A program made the translations under genes and the position numbers. Shown one piece after another: positions 1-6,026 of a stretch of 17,140 bases of DNA. The stretch is from CAZVFH01 sp964626415 (GTDB lineage: Bacteria > Patescibacteriota > UBA1384 > XYA2-FULL-43-10 > CAINNR01), in NCBI GenBank assembly GCA_964626415.1, contig CAZVFH010000017.1:1-17140 (forward strand), in the 5' to 3' direction. Every line of letters starts with the position of its first letter. The first letter of the stretch is position 1. Under the pieces are notes generated by a model. That model did no database searches. It saw nothing but the letters and a program-made list of their open reading frames with translations, and was not told where the DNA came from.

Positions 1-438
1 CGCCGAAATCTTTGGCAATTAATTTCAAAAATTAAATCACAAGGGAAAACTGTAATTTTGACAACTCATTATATGGAGGAGGCGGAAGCGCTTTGTGATC
101 GGATTGCGATTATGGATCACGGAAAAATTTTAGCAATGGATGACACGCATAAACTCTTGGATCAAGCAAAGTATCCCTACACAATAAATTTTGTCAAGGA
201 AAAACCTAATGCAAATGAAATGAAAAAATTAGCATCACTTGGTAGAATTGAAAATTTGTACGGCAAAACAGAGCAATTTATTATTCGCTTTCAAGCCAAA
301 GTAAATGCTGAAAAAGCAATGACAATTGTCGAAAAAATGAAGCCGGAAATTTCAACTTTTGGCAGAGCGAATCTTGAGGATTTATTTATAGAATTAACAG
401 GGCGAGAAATCGAAAATAGCGAGGAGGGCAATGCTTAA
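1..438 (+). CDS. ABC transporter ATP-binding protein, C-terminal part (5' truncated by window edge)
   Basis: The reading frame is open from base 1, so the gene begins upstream and only the last 145 residues are present. The visible start resembles the end of an ABC nucleotide-binding domain. A helix beginning RRNLWQLI is followed by TVILTTHYMEEAEALCDRIAIM, where the His of TTH (bases 67-69) is the H-loop that contacts the ATP gamma-phosphate. Walker A, the signature motif and Walker B lie outside the window. The last ~75 residues form the variable C-terminal region found in drug or antibiotic exporter ATPases (CcmA/DrrA type) and end in LEDLFIELTGREI, a typical closing motif. The gene overlaps the permease start by 8 bp, so the two are translationally coupled. 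ATP hydrolysis by this subunit would drive the permease. The substrate cannot be told from sequence. Confidence 0.93.
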   Translation, partial: RRNLWQLISKIKSQGKTVILTTHYMEEAEALCDRIAIMDHGKILAMDDTHKLLDQAKYPYTINFVKEKPNANEMKKLASLGRIENLYGKTEQFIIRFQAKVNAEKAMTIVEKMKPEISTFGRANLEDLFIELTGREIENSEEGNA

Positions 439-1504
439 ACTCTTTCTAGCCGACTTGAAAATGGTTGTTCGTAATCGCCAATCGCTTTTTTGGGCACTAA
501 TGTTCCCGCTGATATTTACCTTTATTTTTGGTTTCTTTTTTGGAAATAATACTAATTTGGGAACGATTGCAGTTGTAAATAAGTCAAAATCAGAAATTGC
601 GTCTGGCTTAGTTTCTGCGATTGAAAAAAGTGAGCTATATGTTGTGAATAAAGCAGATGAACTTTTAGTTGCGAAGGATGAAATTAAAAAAGCTAAAATT
701 TCGGCCGTTGTTTATCTTCCGGAGAATTTTGGTGCCCTGCCAAATGAATCAAAAAATATAGAGATAATTTATGATCAGGGAAGCCAAACAATTTCCGGAC
801 TCTCGGGAATAGTTGGCGGTTATTTAACATCCGTTAATTACCAAATTCAAAATTCTAAACCGGTTTTTTCCTTAAAATCCGAACCGGCAAGTGATAAAAA
901 GTTAAATTATTTTGATTTTGTTCTTGCTGGAATTTTAGGCATGGCTCTAATGAATTCCTCGATTATTGGCGTTGGCGTCAGTATGGCAAAATATCGCGAG
1001 GACAAAATTCTAAAACGAATTACAATGACTCCGCTTAAAAGTTATGTTTTTATCGTCTCACAAATATTGTCCCGTTTGGTTGTAAATGTCGTCCAAATTT
1101 TGTTAATTTTAAGCATTGGTAAATACTTTTTTCACGCTCACATATATGGGAATATCTTTGTTATTTTCGCAGTAGCAATGATTGGGGCAATAATGTTCCA
1201 ACTTTTTGGTTTTTTTGTGGCGGCGGCAACTAAGACAACCGAGGCGGCTGAAGGCATGGCGACAGCTATTACGATACCAATGATGTTTTTGGCTGGTGTT
1301 TTCTTCCCAATTGACTCTTTGCCAAAATGGCTTTATTCTATTGTCCAATATCTTCCACTTGCGCCACTTCTTAGAATAATTCGAGGAGTTATGCTTGAAG
1401 GTAATTCACCGTTTTTCGAACCGCGAAATATTATCATAATCGGCTGTTGGATTTTTGCCATTCTTACGGTTGTTATTTGGAGATTTCGTCTATCAGATGA
1501 ATAA
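431..1504 (+). CDS. ABC-2 type transporter permease
   Basis: This is a 357-residue integral membrane subunit that partners the upstream ATPase. Its architecture is that of the ABC-2 family. There is one N-terminal helix (about residues 18-37), then a large soluble domain (about 40-160) that would face outside, then five hydrophobic segments (about 163-185, 207-227, 235-265, 274-295, 333-350). The cytoplasmic stretch with LKRITMTPL (about 195-203) is the usual coupling segment of drug-export permeases. The ATG at 431 lies inside the ATPase gene with GAGGAGG just ahead (421-427), which supports this start. The closest functional analogues export drugs, lipids or polysaccharide precursors, and no specific substrate is claimed. 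Stop TAA is at 1502-1504, directly followed by the promoter of the next gene. Confidence 0.92.
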   Translation: MLKLFLADLKMVVRNRQSLFWALMFPLIFTFIFGFFFGNNTNLGTIAVVNKSKSEIASGLVSAIEKSELYVVNKADELLVAKDEIKKAKISAVVYLPENFGALPNESKNIEIIYDQGSQTISGLSGIVGGYLTSVNYQIQNSKPVFSLKSEPASDKKLNYFDFVLAGILGMALMNSSIIGVGVSMAKYREDKILKRITMTPLKSYVFIVSQILSRLVVNVVQILLILSIGKYFFHAHIYGNIFVIFAVAMIGAIMFQLFGFFVAAATKTTEAAEGMATAITIPMMFLAGVFFPIDSLPKWLYSIVQYLPLAPLLRIIRGVMLEGNSPFFEPRNIIIIGCWIFAILTVVIWRFRLSDE

Positions 1505-1505
1505 C

Positions 1506-1536
1506 TTGACAAAAAAATCATTAACTCTGTTATAAT
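1506..1536 (+). promoter_or_regulatory. Sigma70-type promoter with extended -10
   Basis: A perfect -35 box TTGACA (1506-1511) is followed after 19 bp by a perfect -10 box TATAAT (1531-1536), itself preceded by TG at 1528-1529 (extended -10). It starts 2 bp after the permease stop codon and faces the 58-residue membrane protein, giving a leader of about 50 nt. A small inverted repeat, CGACG (1558-1562) and CGTCG (1571-1575), lies in that leader. The 19-bp spacer is slightly long, which the extended -10 would offset. Confidence 0.8.
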
Positions 1537-1591
1537 AAAAATGTAATAATTAATTCTCGACGCATTAAGTCGTCGGGGTAATGGAGGAGCA

Positions 1592-1768
1592 ATGAAGAGC
1601 AAAGGACTTGCTACGACATTGTTTTGGGCATCGGTCATTGCCGCAGTTTTGGCAATTTTGGATGCGCTTTCCGTCTCTGTCTGGCTCGCGGCCACAACAT
1701 GGCTTTTGGTCGCTGTGGTTGCTGCTGTTTGGGCGATCTTTGTTGACGAGGAAAAAGTAGAAAAATAG
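1592..1768 (+). CDS. Small two-helix membrane protein, unknown function
   Basis: This 58-residue protein begins MKSKGLATTLFWASV and ends VDEEKVEK. Two hydrophobic segments (about residues 6-24 and 28-51) are joined by a short turn, so it should be a helical hairpin in the membrane with a charged C-terminus. Translation is well supported: GGAGGAG at 1583-1589 sits just before the ATG, and a consensus promoter lies 55 bp upstream. The gene stands out in composition, with about 49% GC by hand count against about 32% for the next gene, and it prefers GCC, GTC and CTC codons. That could reflect selection for high expression or a separate origin. I recognise no family. The strong promoter and ribosome binding site argue against a chance reading frame. 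Confidence 0.72.
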   Translation: MKSKGLATTLFWASVIAAVLAILDALSVSVWLAATTWLLVAVVAAVWAIFVDEEKVEK

Positions 1769-1827
1769 GGCTGCAATCTAAGTATTAAATTTAGAAACAT
1801 ATAGTTGTGTTTTTTTTGGAGGTAATT

Positions 1828-2025
1828 ATGTCCAAAGTTGTTTTAGTAACGCTTTCAATTCTGGTTATTATTGCCGGTGCATTTACATTGATTCCAATTC
1901 TTTCCGTTGCTGATGTTCCGAAATGGTATTCTTGGCTTGAAATTGTTATTGGCGCTTTTGCTTTAATTATTGCAATTTCGGAAATTAAAAGCAAAAAACC
2001 ACAAGATAAGTCAATAATGAAATAA
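1828..2025 (+). CDS. Small two-helix membrane protein, unknown function
   Basis: This 65-residue protein (MSKVVLVTLSILVIIAGAF to the lysine-rich end KKPQDKSIMK) has two hydrophobic segments, about residues 4-27 and 36-53, and a basic C-terminal tail. The ATG at 1828 is chosen because GGAGG (1818-1822) sits 5 nt ahead of it. A GTG at 1807 would add seven residues but has no ribosome binding site. It lies 59 bp after the preceding small membrane gene with no clear terminator between them, so the two are probably co-transcribed from the promoter at 1506. A strong terminator follows. The function is unknown. It resembles the preceding protein only in size and topology. Confidence 0.7.
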   Translation: MSKVVLVTLSILVIIAGAFTLIPILSVADVPKWYSWLEIVIGAFALIIAISEIKSKKPQDKSIMK

Positions 2026-2062
2026 TATTCTTGAAAAATCAGCTTTCAACGACGATTTTTTA

Positions 2063-2110
2063 AAATTCACCCAAATATCCATGATCGGATGTATTTGGGT
2101 GAATTTTTTT
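2063..2110 (+). terminator. Intrinsic terminator after the small membrane gene pair
   Basis: A perfect 15-bp stem (2063-2077 with 2092-2106) carries ACCC/GGGT in its middle. The 14-nt loop can pair further (ATCC with GGAT). A T run at 2104-2110 completes a textbook rho-independent terminator on the plus strand. On the minus strand the stem is not followed by a T run, so it should not stop transcription coming from the AMMECR1 side. Confidence 0.9.
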
Positions 2111-2157
2111 GCAAAAATAAATTAGGCGAAAACCTTGTATTTGGAAATATGTTTTTC

Positions 2158-2275
2158 CGTCATCCCGAGTTCACCGTGCCTACTGGCAGGCAGGTTTCGG
2201 GATCCCAGTAATCGTAAGTTTGATTGCTGGAATACTGAAATCCTCTAAAGGCGGACAAGTAGGTTCAGCATGACG
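2158..2275. repeat. Dispersed palindromic intergenic repeat (GTCATCCCGA type)
   Basis: This 118-bp element is bounded by inverted CGTCAT (2158-2163) and ATGACG (2270-2275). Inside it, ATCCCGA (2162-2168) pairs with TCGGGAT (2197-2203) around a small hairpin, TGCCT (2177-2181) with AGGCA (2188-2192). It has no reading frame of note. It sits between the convergent 3' ends of the 65-residue membrane gene and the AMMECR1 gene. The plan is shared with the element at 6331-6495 (GTCATTCCC at one end, GGATGACA at the other). I recall elements of this shape as interspersed repeats in Patescibacteria genomes, but this window alone cannot prove copy number. Confidence 0.7.
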
Positions 2276-2325
2276 AATCTTGTACCATTTTTATAATTCA
2301 TAATAAAAAATAATAACTGATCAAG

Positions 2326-2748
2326 TTATTTTTCGGAAAAACTTTCTGTCTGATAATGGAAAAATTCGGTCTCCGAATTTTTCCAAGCAGCCGGTGTAAG
2401 TCCGGCTTTAAGTGAAAGATTGGTTAAGAAATCCTCAGTTTTTGGAAGTTGTTTCCAAACGTCCGGCAGAAAGGTTGCTTGAGAAAAGCCGGATTGCAAA
2501 ATTATGCCGTCAATATTCGGTTTAATTTTTTTAATTAGATCGTCATAATCGTCATAAATTATCCTTTTTGGAATTGTCAAAATCGAGATCTCAATTTTTA
2601 TTACCGCTAATTCTTTTTCTTCAAGTTGNNNNNNNNNNNNNNNNNNNNNNNNNNNNNNNNNNNNNNNNNNNNNNNNNNNNNNNNNNNNNNNNNNNNNNNN
2701 NNNNNNNNNNNNNNNNNNNNNNNNNNNNTCTTTTTTATTTAGTTTCAT
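2326..2748 (-). CDS. amrA: AMMECR1 family protein (AmmeMemoRadiSam system protein A), interrupted by assembly gap
   Basis: The 100 residues left of the gap (2329-2628) are a good C-terminal AMMECR1 domain. They include VIKIEISILTIPKRI, then IDGIILQSGFSQATFLPDVW (about 20-40 residues on) and LSLKAGLTPAAW, all family hallmarks. On the other side of the N run, 20 bases encode MKLNKK from an ATG at 2748-2746, a plausible N-terminus. AMMECR1 proteins usually have about 170-200 residues, so roughly 70-80 are missing, including the conserved LRGCIG-type motif. That needs more than the 100 N shown, and the apparent open frame through the gap means nothing. The two sides could also belong to two genes, with a Memo gene lost between them. 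It lies 20 bp downstream of the radical SAM gene, in one operon. The biochemical role of AMMECR1 is not established. Confidence 0.8.
   Translation of the reverse strand: MKLNKKXXXXXXXXXXXXXXXXXXXXXXXXXXXXXXXXXXQLEEKELAVIKIEISILTIPKRIIYDDYDDLIKKIKPNIDGIILQSGFSQATFLPDVWKQLPKTEDFLTNLSLKAGLTPAAWKNSETEFFHYQTESFSEK
2629..2728. other. Assembly gap of 100 N
   Basis: Exactly 100 consecutive N, the conventional placeholder for a scaffold gap of unknown size. It falls inside the AMMECR1 coding region, so the true length, frame and gene content here are undetermined. Confidence 0.99.
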
Positions 2749-2768
2749 ATCATTATTTTAACAGAAAT

Positions 2769-3647
2769 CTAAACATTTCCGATATAGATATTTTTTAATC
2801 CAGCACTACGACCGATTTTTTCGGCGGTTTTTAGAGTTGAAATTGGAGTTGGCGGCAGATTTTTTAATTTGTAACAGGGGAAAAAGCGGGAAATATGCCA
2901 AGGAATATTTTTGTCTAATTTGGCGATAAATTTAGCGATATTTTTCAGATTTTTTTCATCATCGTTTAGGCCGGGAATTATTAAAGTTGTCAATTCCAAA
3001 TGAATTTTTGCTTTATGTAACTGCCTAATCGTTTCCAAAATCGGGGCAAGTCGCGCGCCAGAGTATTTTCGATAAAATTCATCGTCAGCCGATTTTAAAT
3101 CAATATTTGCCGCATCTAAAAATGGTGATATATACTCAAATGACTCCTCTGACCAAAAACCATTAGAAACAAAAACATTTTTTATTCCGGCTTTTTTTGC
3201 CAATTTCGCAATGTCGTGGGCATATTCGATAAAAATTACCGGTTCATTGTAGGTGTATGCGATTGATGGACAGTTGTTTTCTTTTACTAGTTTGACGATT
3301 TCCCTCGGTGAATATACTTTCAGATCTTCAAATAATTTTTCAATTTCGGGATTATTTTTGCTGATTTGCGACATCTGCCAATTTTGGCAAAATTGGCAGG
3401 AGAAATTACAACCGAAAGTTCCAATTGATAAAATTTTGGTTTTTGGCAAAAAGTGATAAAGCGGCTTCTTCTCGATCGGATCAACATTTATTGCCACCGG
3501 GCGACCGTATGCTAAAGAAACTAATTTGCCGTTGATATTTTTTCGCGTTCCACAAATACCAAAATTGCCATCAAAAATTTGACAATAATGCGCGCAAGCC
3601 AAACATTGAATTTTATCTTTACCGATTTTTTTAAATAATGTTTTCAT
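2769..3647 (-). CDS. amrS: AmmeMemoRadiSam system radical SAM enzyme
   Basis: This 292-residue protein belongs to the PflA-like radical SAM family, which cleaves S-adenosylmethionine at a 4Fe-4S cluster to make a 5'-deoxyadenosyl radical. The cluster ligands are the CxxxCxxC motif CNFSCQFC at Cys80, Cys84 and Cys87. A second cysteine set near the N-terminus (Cys15, Cys18, Cys22, Cys32 in CLACAHYC..GICGTR) is typical of this subfamily. Further hallmarks are SIAYTYNEP, FVSNGFW and WHISRFFPCYKL. The start is set at the Met 11 codons inside the longest frame, because family members begin about there. A -10-like TATAAT ends 7 nt before it (minus strand, 3660-3655), with no Shine-Dalgarno. It is transcribed toward the AMMECR1 gene and diverges from the exonuclease. 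The substrate of this system is not known. Confidence 0.93.
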   Translation of the reverse strand: MKTLFKKIGKDKIQCLACAHYCQIFDGNFGICGTRKNINGKLVSLAYGRPVAINVDPIEKKPLYHFLPKTKILSIGTFGCNFSCQFCQNWQMSQISKNNPEIEKLFEDLKVYSPREIVKLVKENNCPSIAYTYNEPVIFIEYAHDIAKLAKKAGIKNVFVSNGFWSEESFEYISPFLDAANIDLKSADDEFYRKYSGARLAPILETIRQLHKAKIHLELTTLIIPGLNDDEKNLKNIAKFIAKLDKNIPWHISRFFPCYKLKNLPPTPISTLKTAEKIGRSAGLKNIYIGNV

Positions 3648-3654
3648 TAATTTA

Positions 3655-3660
3655 ATTATA
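3655..3660 (-). promoter_or_regulatory. Probable -10 box of the radical SAM gene
   Basis: Minus-strand TATAAT ends 7 nt before the chosen ATG (3647), which would place the transcription start at or next to the A of the start codon. No good -35 is present at 17-18 bp (ATAATG or AATAAT), so the call rests on the -10 and its spacing. Confidence 0.45.
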
Positions 3661-3684
3661 GCAAAATACAAAAGAGACATTATT

Positions 3685-3713
3685 TTGATTAAAATATTTT
3701 TTTCAGTTATAGT
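3685..3713 (+). promoter_or_regulatory. Promoter of the exonuclease gene, predicting a leaderless mRNA
   Basis: TTGATT (3685-3690), a 17-bp spacer and TATAGT (3708-3713). Exactly 6 nt separate the -10 from the ATG at 3720, so initiation at the usual distance begins on the start codon. No Shine-Dalgarno is present. It overlaps the 72-bp divergent control region shared with the radical SAM gene. Confidence 0.6.
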
Positions 3714-3719
3714 ATGTCT

Positions 3720-4331
3720 ATGAAAAGATTATATTTTGACATCGAGACACTGCCGGCGGCGGGGGAAAATTTGGCGATTGTTAAAGGGTTTTACGAGCAG
3801 GCAAAAAAGAAAAATGGTCGCAAGCCAACAGAGACAACTTTCGACGATTATTTTCGCGGTACATCATTTCAAGGTGAATTTGGACGGATTTTTTGTATCG
3901 GTTACGCAATTGATGATCAGCCAGCGAAGTGCTTGTCTGGTGATGAAAAAGAAATGCTGACTAAATTTTGGGATATTGCCAAGGATACAGTACTTTTTAT
4001 CGGCCACAATATAATGGATTTTGACTTTCGTTTTATTTATAAACGCTCTATAATTTGTAGTGTAAAACCGACACAGGATTTAAGCTTTGCCCGCTACCGA
4101 TCAAATCCGATTTTTGATACAATGAAAGAGTGGGAAAAGTGGGGTGCGATTGGTGCGTCATTACATAAATTATCATTGGCACTTGGAATAACTTCACCGA
4201 AAGAAGAGGGGATTGATGGTTCGAAGGTCTATGATTATTTTCTTGCCGGAAAAACAGATGAAATTATAAAATACTGTATTCGAGATGTTGAAGCAACAAG
4301 AAAAATTTACAAAAGGATAATGTTTCTGTAA
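3720..4331 (+). CDS. DEDD-superfamily 3'-5' exonuclease (PolB exonuclease-like)
   Basis: This 203-residue ribonuclease H-fold exonuclease should remove nucleotides from 3' ends using two metal ions. All four acidic positions are visible. Exo I is FDIETLP with Asp7 and Glu9, Exo II is the HNIMDFD segment (residues 96-102) with a metal-binding Asp, and Exo III is YCIRD with Tyr185 and Asp189, making it the DEDDy type. The length and the central FIGHNIMDFDF match the predicted exonuclease family related to the proofreading domain of DNA polymerase B (PF10108-like). It carries no polymerase part. The ATG at 3720 is preferred over the ATG two codons upstream (3714), because a -10 box ends at 3713 and the protein then begins MKRLYFDIE, as is usual for the family. 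Whether it acts on DNA or RNA is not clear from sequence. Confidence 0.85.
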   Translation: MKRLYFDIETLPAAGENLAIVKGFYEQAKKKNGRKPTETTFDDYFRGTSFQGEFGRIFCIGYAIDDQPAKCLSGDEKEMLTKFWDIAKDTVLFIGHNIMDFDFRFIYKRSIICSVKPTQDLSFARYRSNPIFDTMKEWEKWGAIGASLHKLSLALGITSPKEEGIDGSKVYDYFLAGKTDEIIKYCIRDVEATRKIYKRIMFL

Positions 4332-4347
4332 GACAGTTGATATTCTA

Positions 4348-4462
4348 ACACTGACTTTTCTACACTGACTTAGCACTGATAATGGAAATTGTCTAGTCAC
4401 AAATATTTAACCGAATTGACACAAATCTTATCAGCGTTCAATCAGCGTAAAAAAATCAGCGT
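4348..4462. repeat. Inverted clusters of CACTGAY and ATCAGCGT units
   Basis: Three left units (ACACTGACTT at 4348-4357 and 4362-4371, CACTGAT at 4374-4380) and three right units of ATCAGCGT (4430-4437, 4441-4448, 4455-4462) are roughly reverse complements of each other across a 49-bp spacer. The same design recurs upstream of gyrA (13567-13621). The cluster fills the gap between the exonuclease and the LiaI-like gene. A TTGACA lies in the spacer at 4416-4421, but I see no good -10 at the right distance. Confidence 0.65.
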
Positions 4463-4477
4463 AGTTAAGGAGGCATG

Positions 4478-4657
4478 ATGTTTGCAGGATTATTACTTGT
4501 CATTGTTGGAGTAGTGTTTTTGCTTGAGAATCTCGGTTACATTAGCGGTAATGTTTGGGATGTAATTTGGCCACTAATTGTCATAATTGCCGGACTTTCG
4601 TTGTTGTTGCGACAAGGTTCAATTAAGGGGATTGTCTCAAAAATCCGCAAAAAATAG
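4478..4657 (+). CDS. LiaI/LiaF-like two-helix membrane protein
   Basis: This protein of 59 residues (60 if the ATG at 4475 is used) consists almost entirely of two membrane helices, about residues 2-18 and 31-46 (VWDVIWPLIVIIAGLSLLL), with a basic C-terminal tail. The pattern GLLLVIVGVVFLLENLGYI followed by a tryptophan and WPLIVI.GL is the LiaI/LiaF-like transmembrane motif (DUF5668-type). It is found alone or at the N-terminus of envelope-stress proteins in Gram-positives and many uncultured bacteria. AAGGAGG at 4467-4473 is only 1 nt from the ATG at 4475 but 4 nt from the one at 4478, so the second start is preferred. A sensory or structural membrane role is likely by analogy only. Next gene: 54 bp downstream, same strand. 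Confidence 0.75.
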   Translation: MFAGLLLVIVGVVFLLENLGYISGNVWDVIWPLIVIIAGLSLLLRQGSIKGIVSKIRKK

Positions 4658-4711
4658 CTACCTTCTTTTTGGGGAAAATTAATCGGAGGGATCCGTTTTT
4701 TTAATATTAAA

Positions 4712-5338
4712 ATGGATAGAAGAAAAAAGAAAATATATTGTCTCATCATAATTCTTGCGGTTTTAATCCTCGGGCTGTTTTTTATTCCTTATTCGATAAG
4801 CCTTAAAGAGAAAAATTTACAGCTTGGTGGCGAAAGTAAAATTTTTGATTTTGGTAACGATGTTGGCGAGAAAAAAGTTTTTCTTCAATTTTCTGATAAT
4901 AGAGGAAAATTATATGTCAAAAAAAATTTTTACTCTTACTGCTATATTTCTTTGTCTGGATTTGAGCAATCAGCAGTAGTTAATCAACTTTCCATTGGAC
5001 ACGATCAACTGAAAATTATTGAAGTTTCTGGCTATGTCGGCGCTCATTCGGAAAATCGCCAGTACTTTTATCTTGATTCTAATTTGTGTCCAAAGGCAAT
5101 TACTTTTGAAAAAGAGGGAGAGTTGAGCTATAATATATTTAGCGATGAGCCGAATTTTATTTTACAAGATGATGATGGTCTTATAAATTTAATAGTTGAA
5201 TTTCGTAATTGGGATACCGACCCGATCAGTGAAACAATTCGTGATAGATACTTTTTTGAAAGCGAAAAACAAAAATTTATCTTTGCGGGATCAGAAAACT
5301 TTTCCTATCTCAATGTTTTGCCAGATGATAATAATTAA
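4712..5338 (+). CDS. Single-pass membrane protein with extracytoplasmic domain, unknown function
   Basis: This 208-residue protein begins with a strongly basic stretch (MDRRKKK), followed by one hydrophobic helix (about residues 8-26) and a PYSISLKEK transition. It is thus a type II anchor or an uncleaved signal sequence exporting the remaining ~180 residues. The exported part is rich in beta-prone and acidic residues and has no motif I recognise. Two cysteines (in SYCYIS and NLCPKA) could form a disulfide. No Shine-Dalgarno lies at working distance: GGAGGG at 4685-4690 is 21 nt too far upstream. A TTTAAT ends 6 nt before the ATG (4700-4705), but without a good -35. The gene lies 54 bp after the LiaI-like gene and 14 bp before a thioredoxin-fold membrane protein, suggesting a shared envelope role. 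Confidence 0.72.
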   Translation: MDRRKKKIYCLIIILAVLILGLFFIPYSISLKEKNLQLGGESKIFDFGNDVGEKKVFLQFSDNRGKLYVKKNFYSYCYISLSGFEQSAVVNQLSIGHDQLKIIEVSGYVGAHSENRQYFYLDSNLCPKAITFEKEGELSYNIFSDEPNFILQDDDGLINLIVEFRNWDTDPISETIRDRYFFESEKQKFIFAGSENFSYLNVLPDDNN

Positions 5339-5346
5339 GATAAAAT
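5318..5346 (+). promoter_or_regulatory. Promoter of the thioredoxin-fold gene, predicting a leaderless mRNA
   Basis: TTGCCA (5318-5323), a 17-bp spacer and TAAAAT (5341-5346), with the ATG exactly 6 nt later at 5353. The -35 lies in the last codons of the preceding gene. The start codon has no Shine-Dalgarno, so this spacing is the only visible initiation signal. Confidence 0.5.
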
Positions 5347-5352
5347 AGCATT

Positions 5353-5868
5353 ATGGAGGGAAAACCAGAAGACATTGAATCAGAAACTACAACATCCGAC
5401 GGAAATCGTCCGCTTAGATTTTTGTACATTTCCACGATTTTGTCGTTTGTCTTTTTTGCTTTGACAGTTTTTGGCTTCTTTTATTTTTGGCAACTTGACC
5501 AGAAATCGGTAGAAAATTCAGCTAGTGCTAATGATTCAAGTCAAACCGAAAATAGCGATTATAATCCAGCCAAATTACTCTCTTTAGCGGAAAGTCTGTC
5601 AAAAGCCAGTTTTGTTCTTTATGGGTCACAAAATGATGAAAAAACGAAAAAACAACTTGATGTTTTTGGGCAGGCCAGAGAATCGCTTGACTTTGTAGAG
5701 TGCGAAGCATCGCTAAGCATTTCTGGTGCCGGTGAATGCGCTGCCCGTGGGGTAAAAAATTATCCCATATGGGTAAGCGGTGAGAATTTCTTCTTTGGCG
5801 TCAAAACAGCAGAAGAGCTAGAAAAATTGCTAAATTCAAGCAGAAATGCGAATAAATACACATTGTGA
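5353..5868 (+). CDS. Membrane-anchored thioredoxin-fold protein lacking the CxxC motif
   Basis: This 171-residue protein has an acidic N-terminus, one membrane helix (about residues 23-46), a Ser/Asn/Asp-rich linker (about 51-72) and a C-terminal domain. I read that domain as thioredoxin-like, of the kind found with or fused to vitamin K epoxide reductase homologues. Matching landmarks are FVLYGS at residues 87-92, VFG ending at 106, FVEC with Cys117, GECAARGVKNYPIW with Cys129 and the probable cis-Pro138, then FFFGVKTAEELEKLL. Functional members carry WCPHC just after YG. Here the aligned residues are QNDEKT (93-98), with Asp95 and Thr98 in place of the two cysteines. So it is unlikely to do dithiol exchange in the usual way, and a binding or structural role is an inference. 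It is the last gene of the envelope cluster. Confidence 0.62.
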   Translation: MEGKPEDIESETTTSDGNRPLRFLYISTILSFVFFALTVFGFFYFWQLDQKSVENSASANDSSQTENSDYNPAKLLSLAESLSKASFVLYGSQNDEKTKKQLDVFGQARESLDFVECEASLSISGAGECAARGVKNYPIWVSGENFFFGVKTAEELEKLLNSSRNANKYTL

Positions 5869-5890
5869 ATAGCTTTTGTTTTTCCTGTCT

Positions 5891-5967
5891 GGGAGCGGAG
5901 TTTGATTGAGCTCGCTCAATGCCTTGCTTAAAAATCCTTGACAAGCGCAAGCTCATCTCCCTACAAT
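5891..5967 (+). promoter_or_regulatory. Promoter and hairpins upstream of the zinc-ribbon gene
   Basis: TTGACA (5938-5943) and TACAAT (5962-5967), 18 bp apart, form a good sigma70-type promoter with a leader of about 50 nt before the zinc-ribbon gene. Upstream and overlapping are inverted repeats: ATTGAG/CTCAAT around a 4-nt loop (5905-5920) and GGGAG/CTCCC (5891-5895 with 5957-5961). The second partly buries the promoter. The first hairpin has no T run, so it is not a clear terminator for the preceding gene. Confidence 0.6.
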
Positions 5968-6026
5968 TGTATTGTATCTTGTGCGTCTAAATAATAAATA
6001 AATCTTCTTGAGAGGAGGTGAGAAAA

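Noticed and set aside
1807..1827. GTG start giving a 72-residue form of the small membrane protein
   Set aside because: The GGAGG at 1818-1822 sits between the GTG and the ATG and is correctly spaced only for the ATG at 1828.
1333..1994. Two minus-strand frames opposite the permease end and the small membrane genes
   Set aside because: The plus strand has good promoters, ribosome binding sites and hydrophobic protein patterns here. The minus frames have none.
2568..2798. Plus-strand reading frame crossing the N run
   Set aside because: Its continuity depends on undetermined bases, and it lies opposite the AMMECR1 coding sequence.
5905..5920. Hairpin as a terminator of the thioredoxin-fold gene
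   Set aside because: The 6-bp stem with a 4-nt loop is not followed by a T run. It more likely belongs to the inverted repeats around the next promoter.
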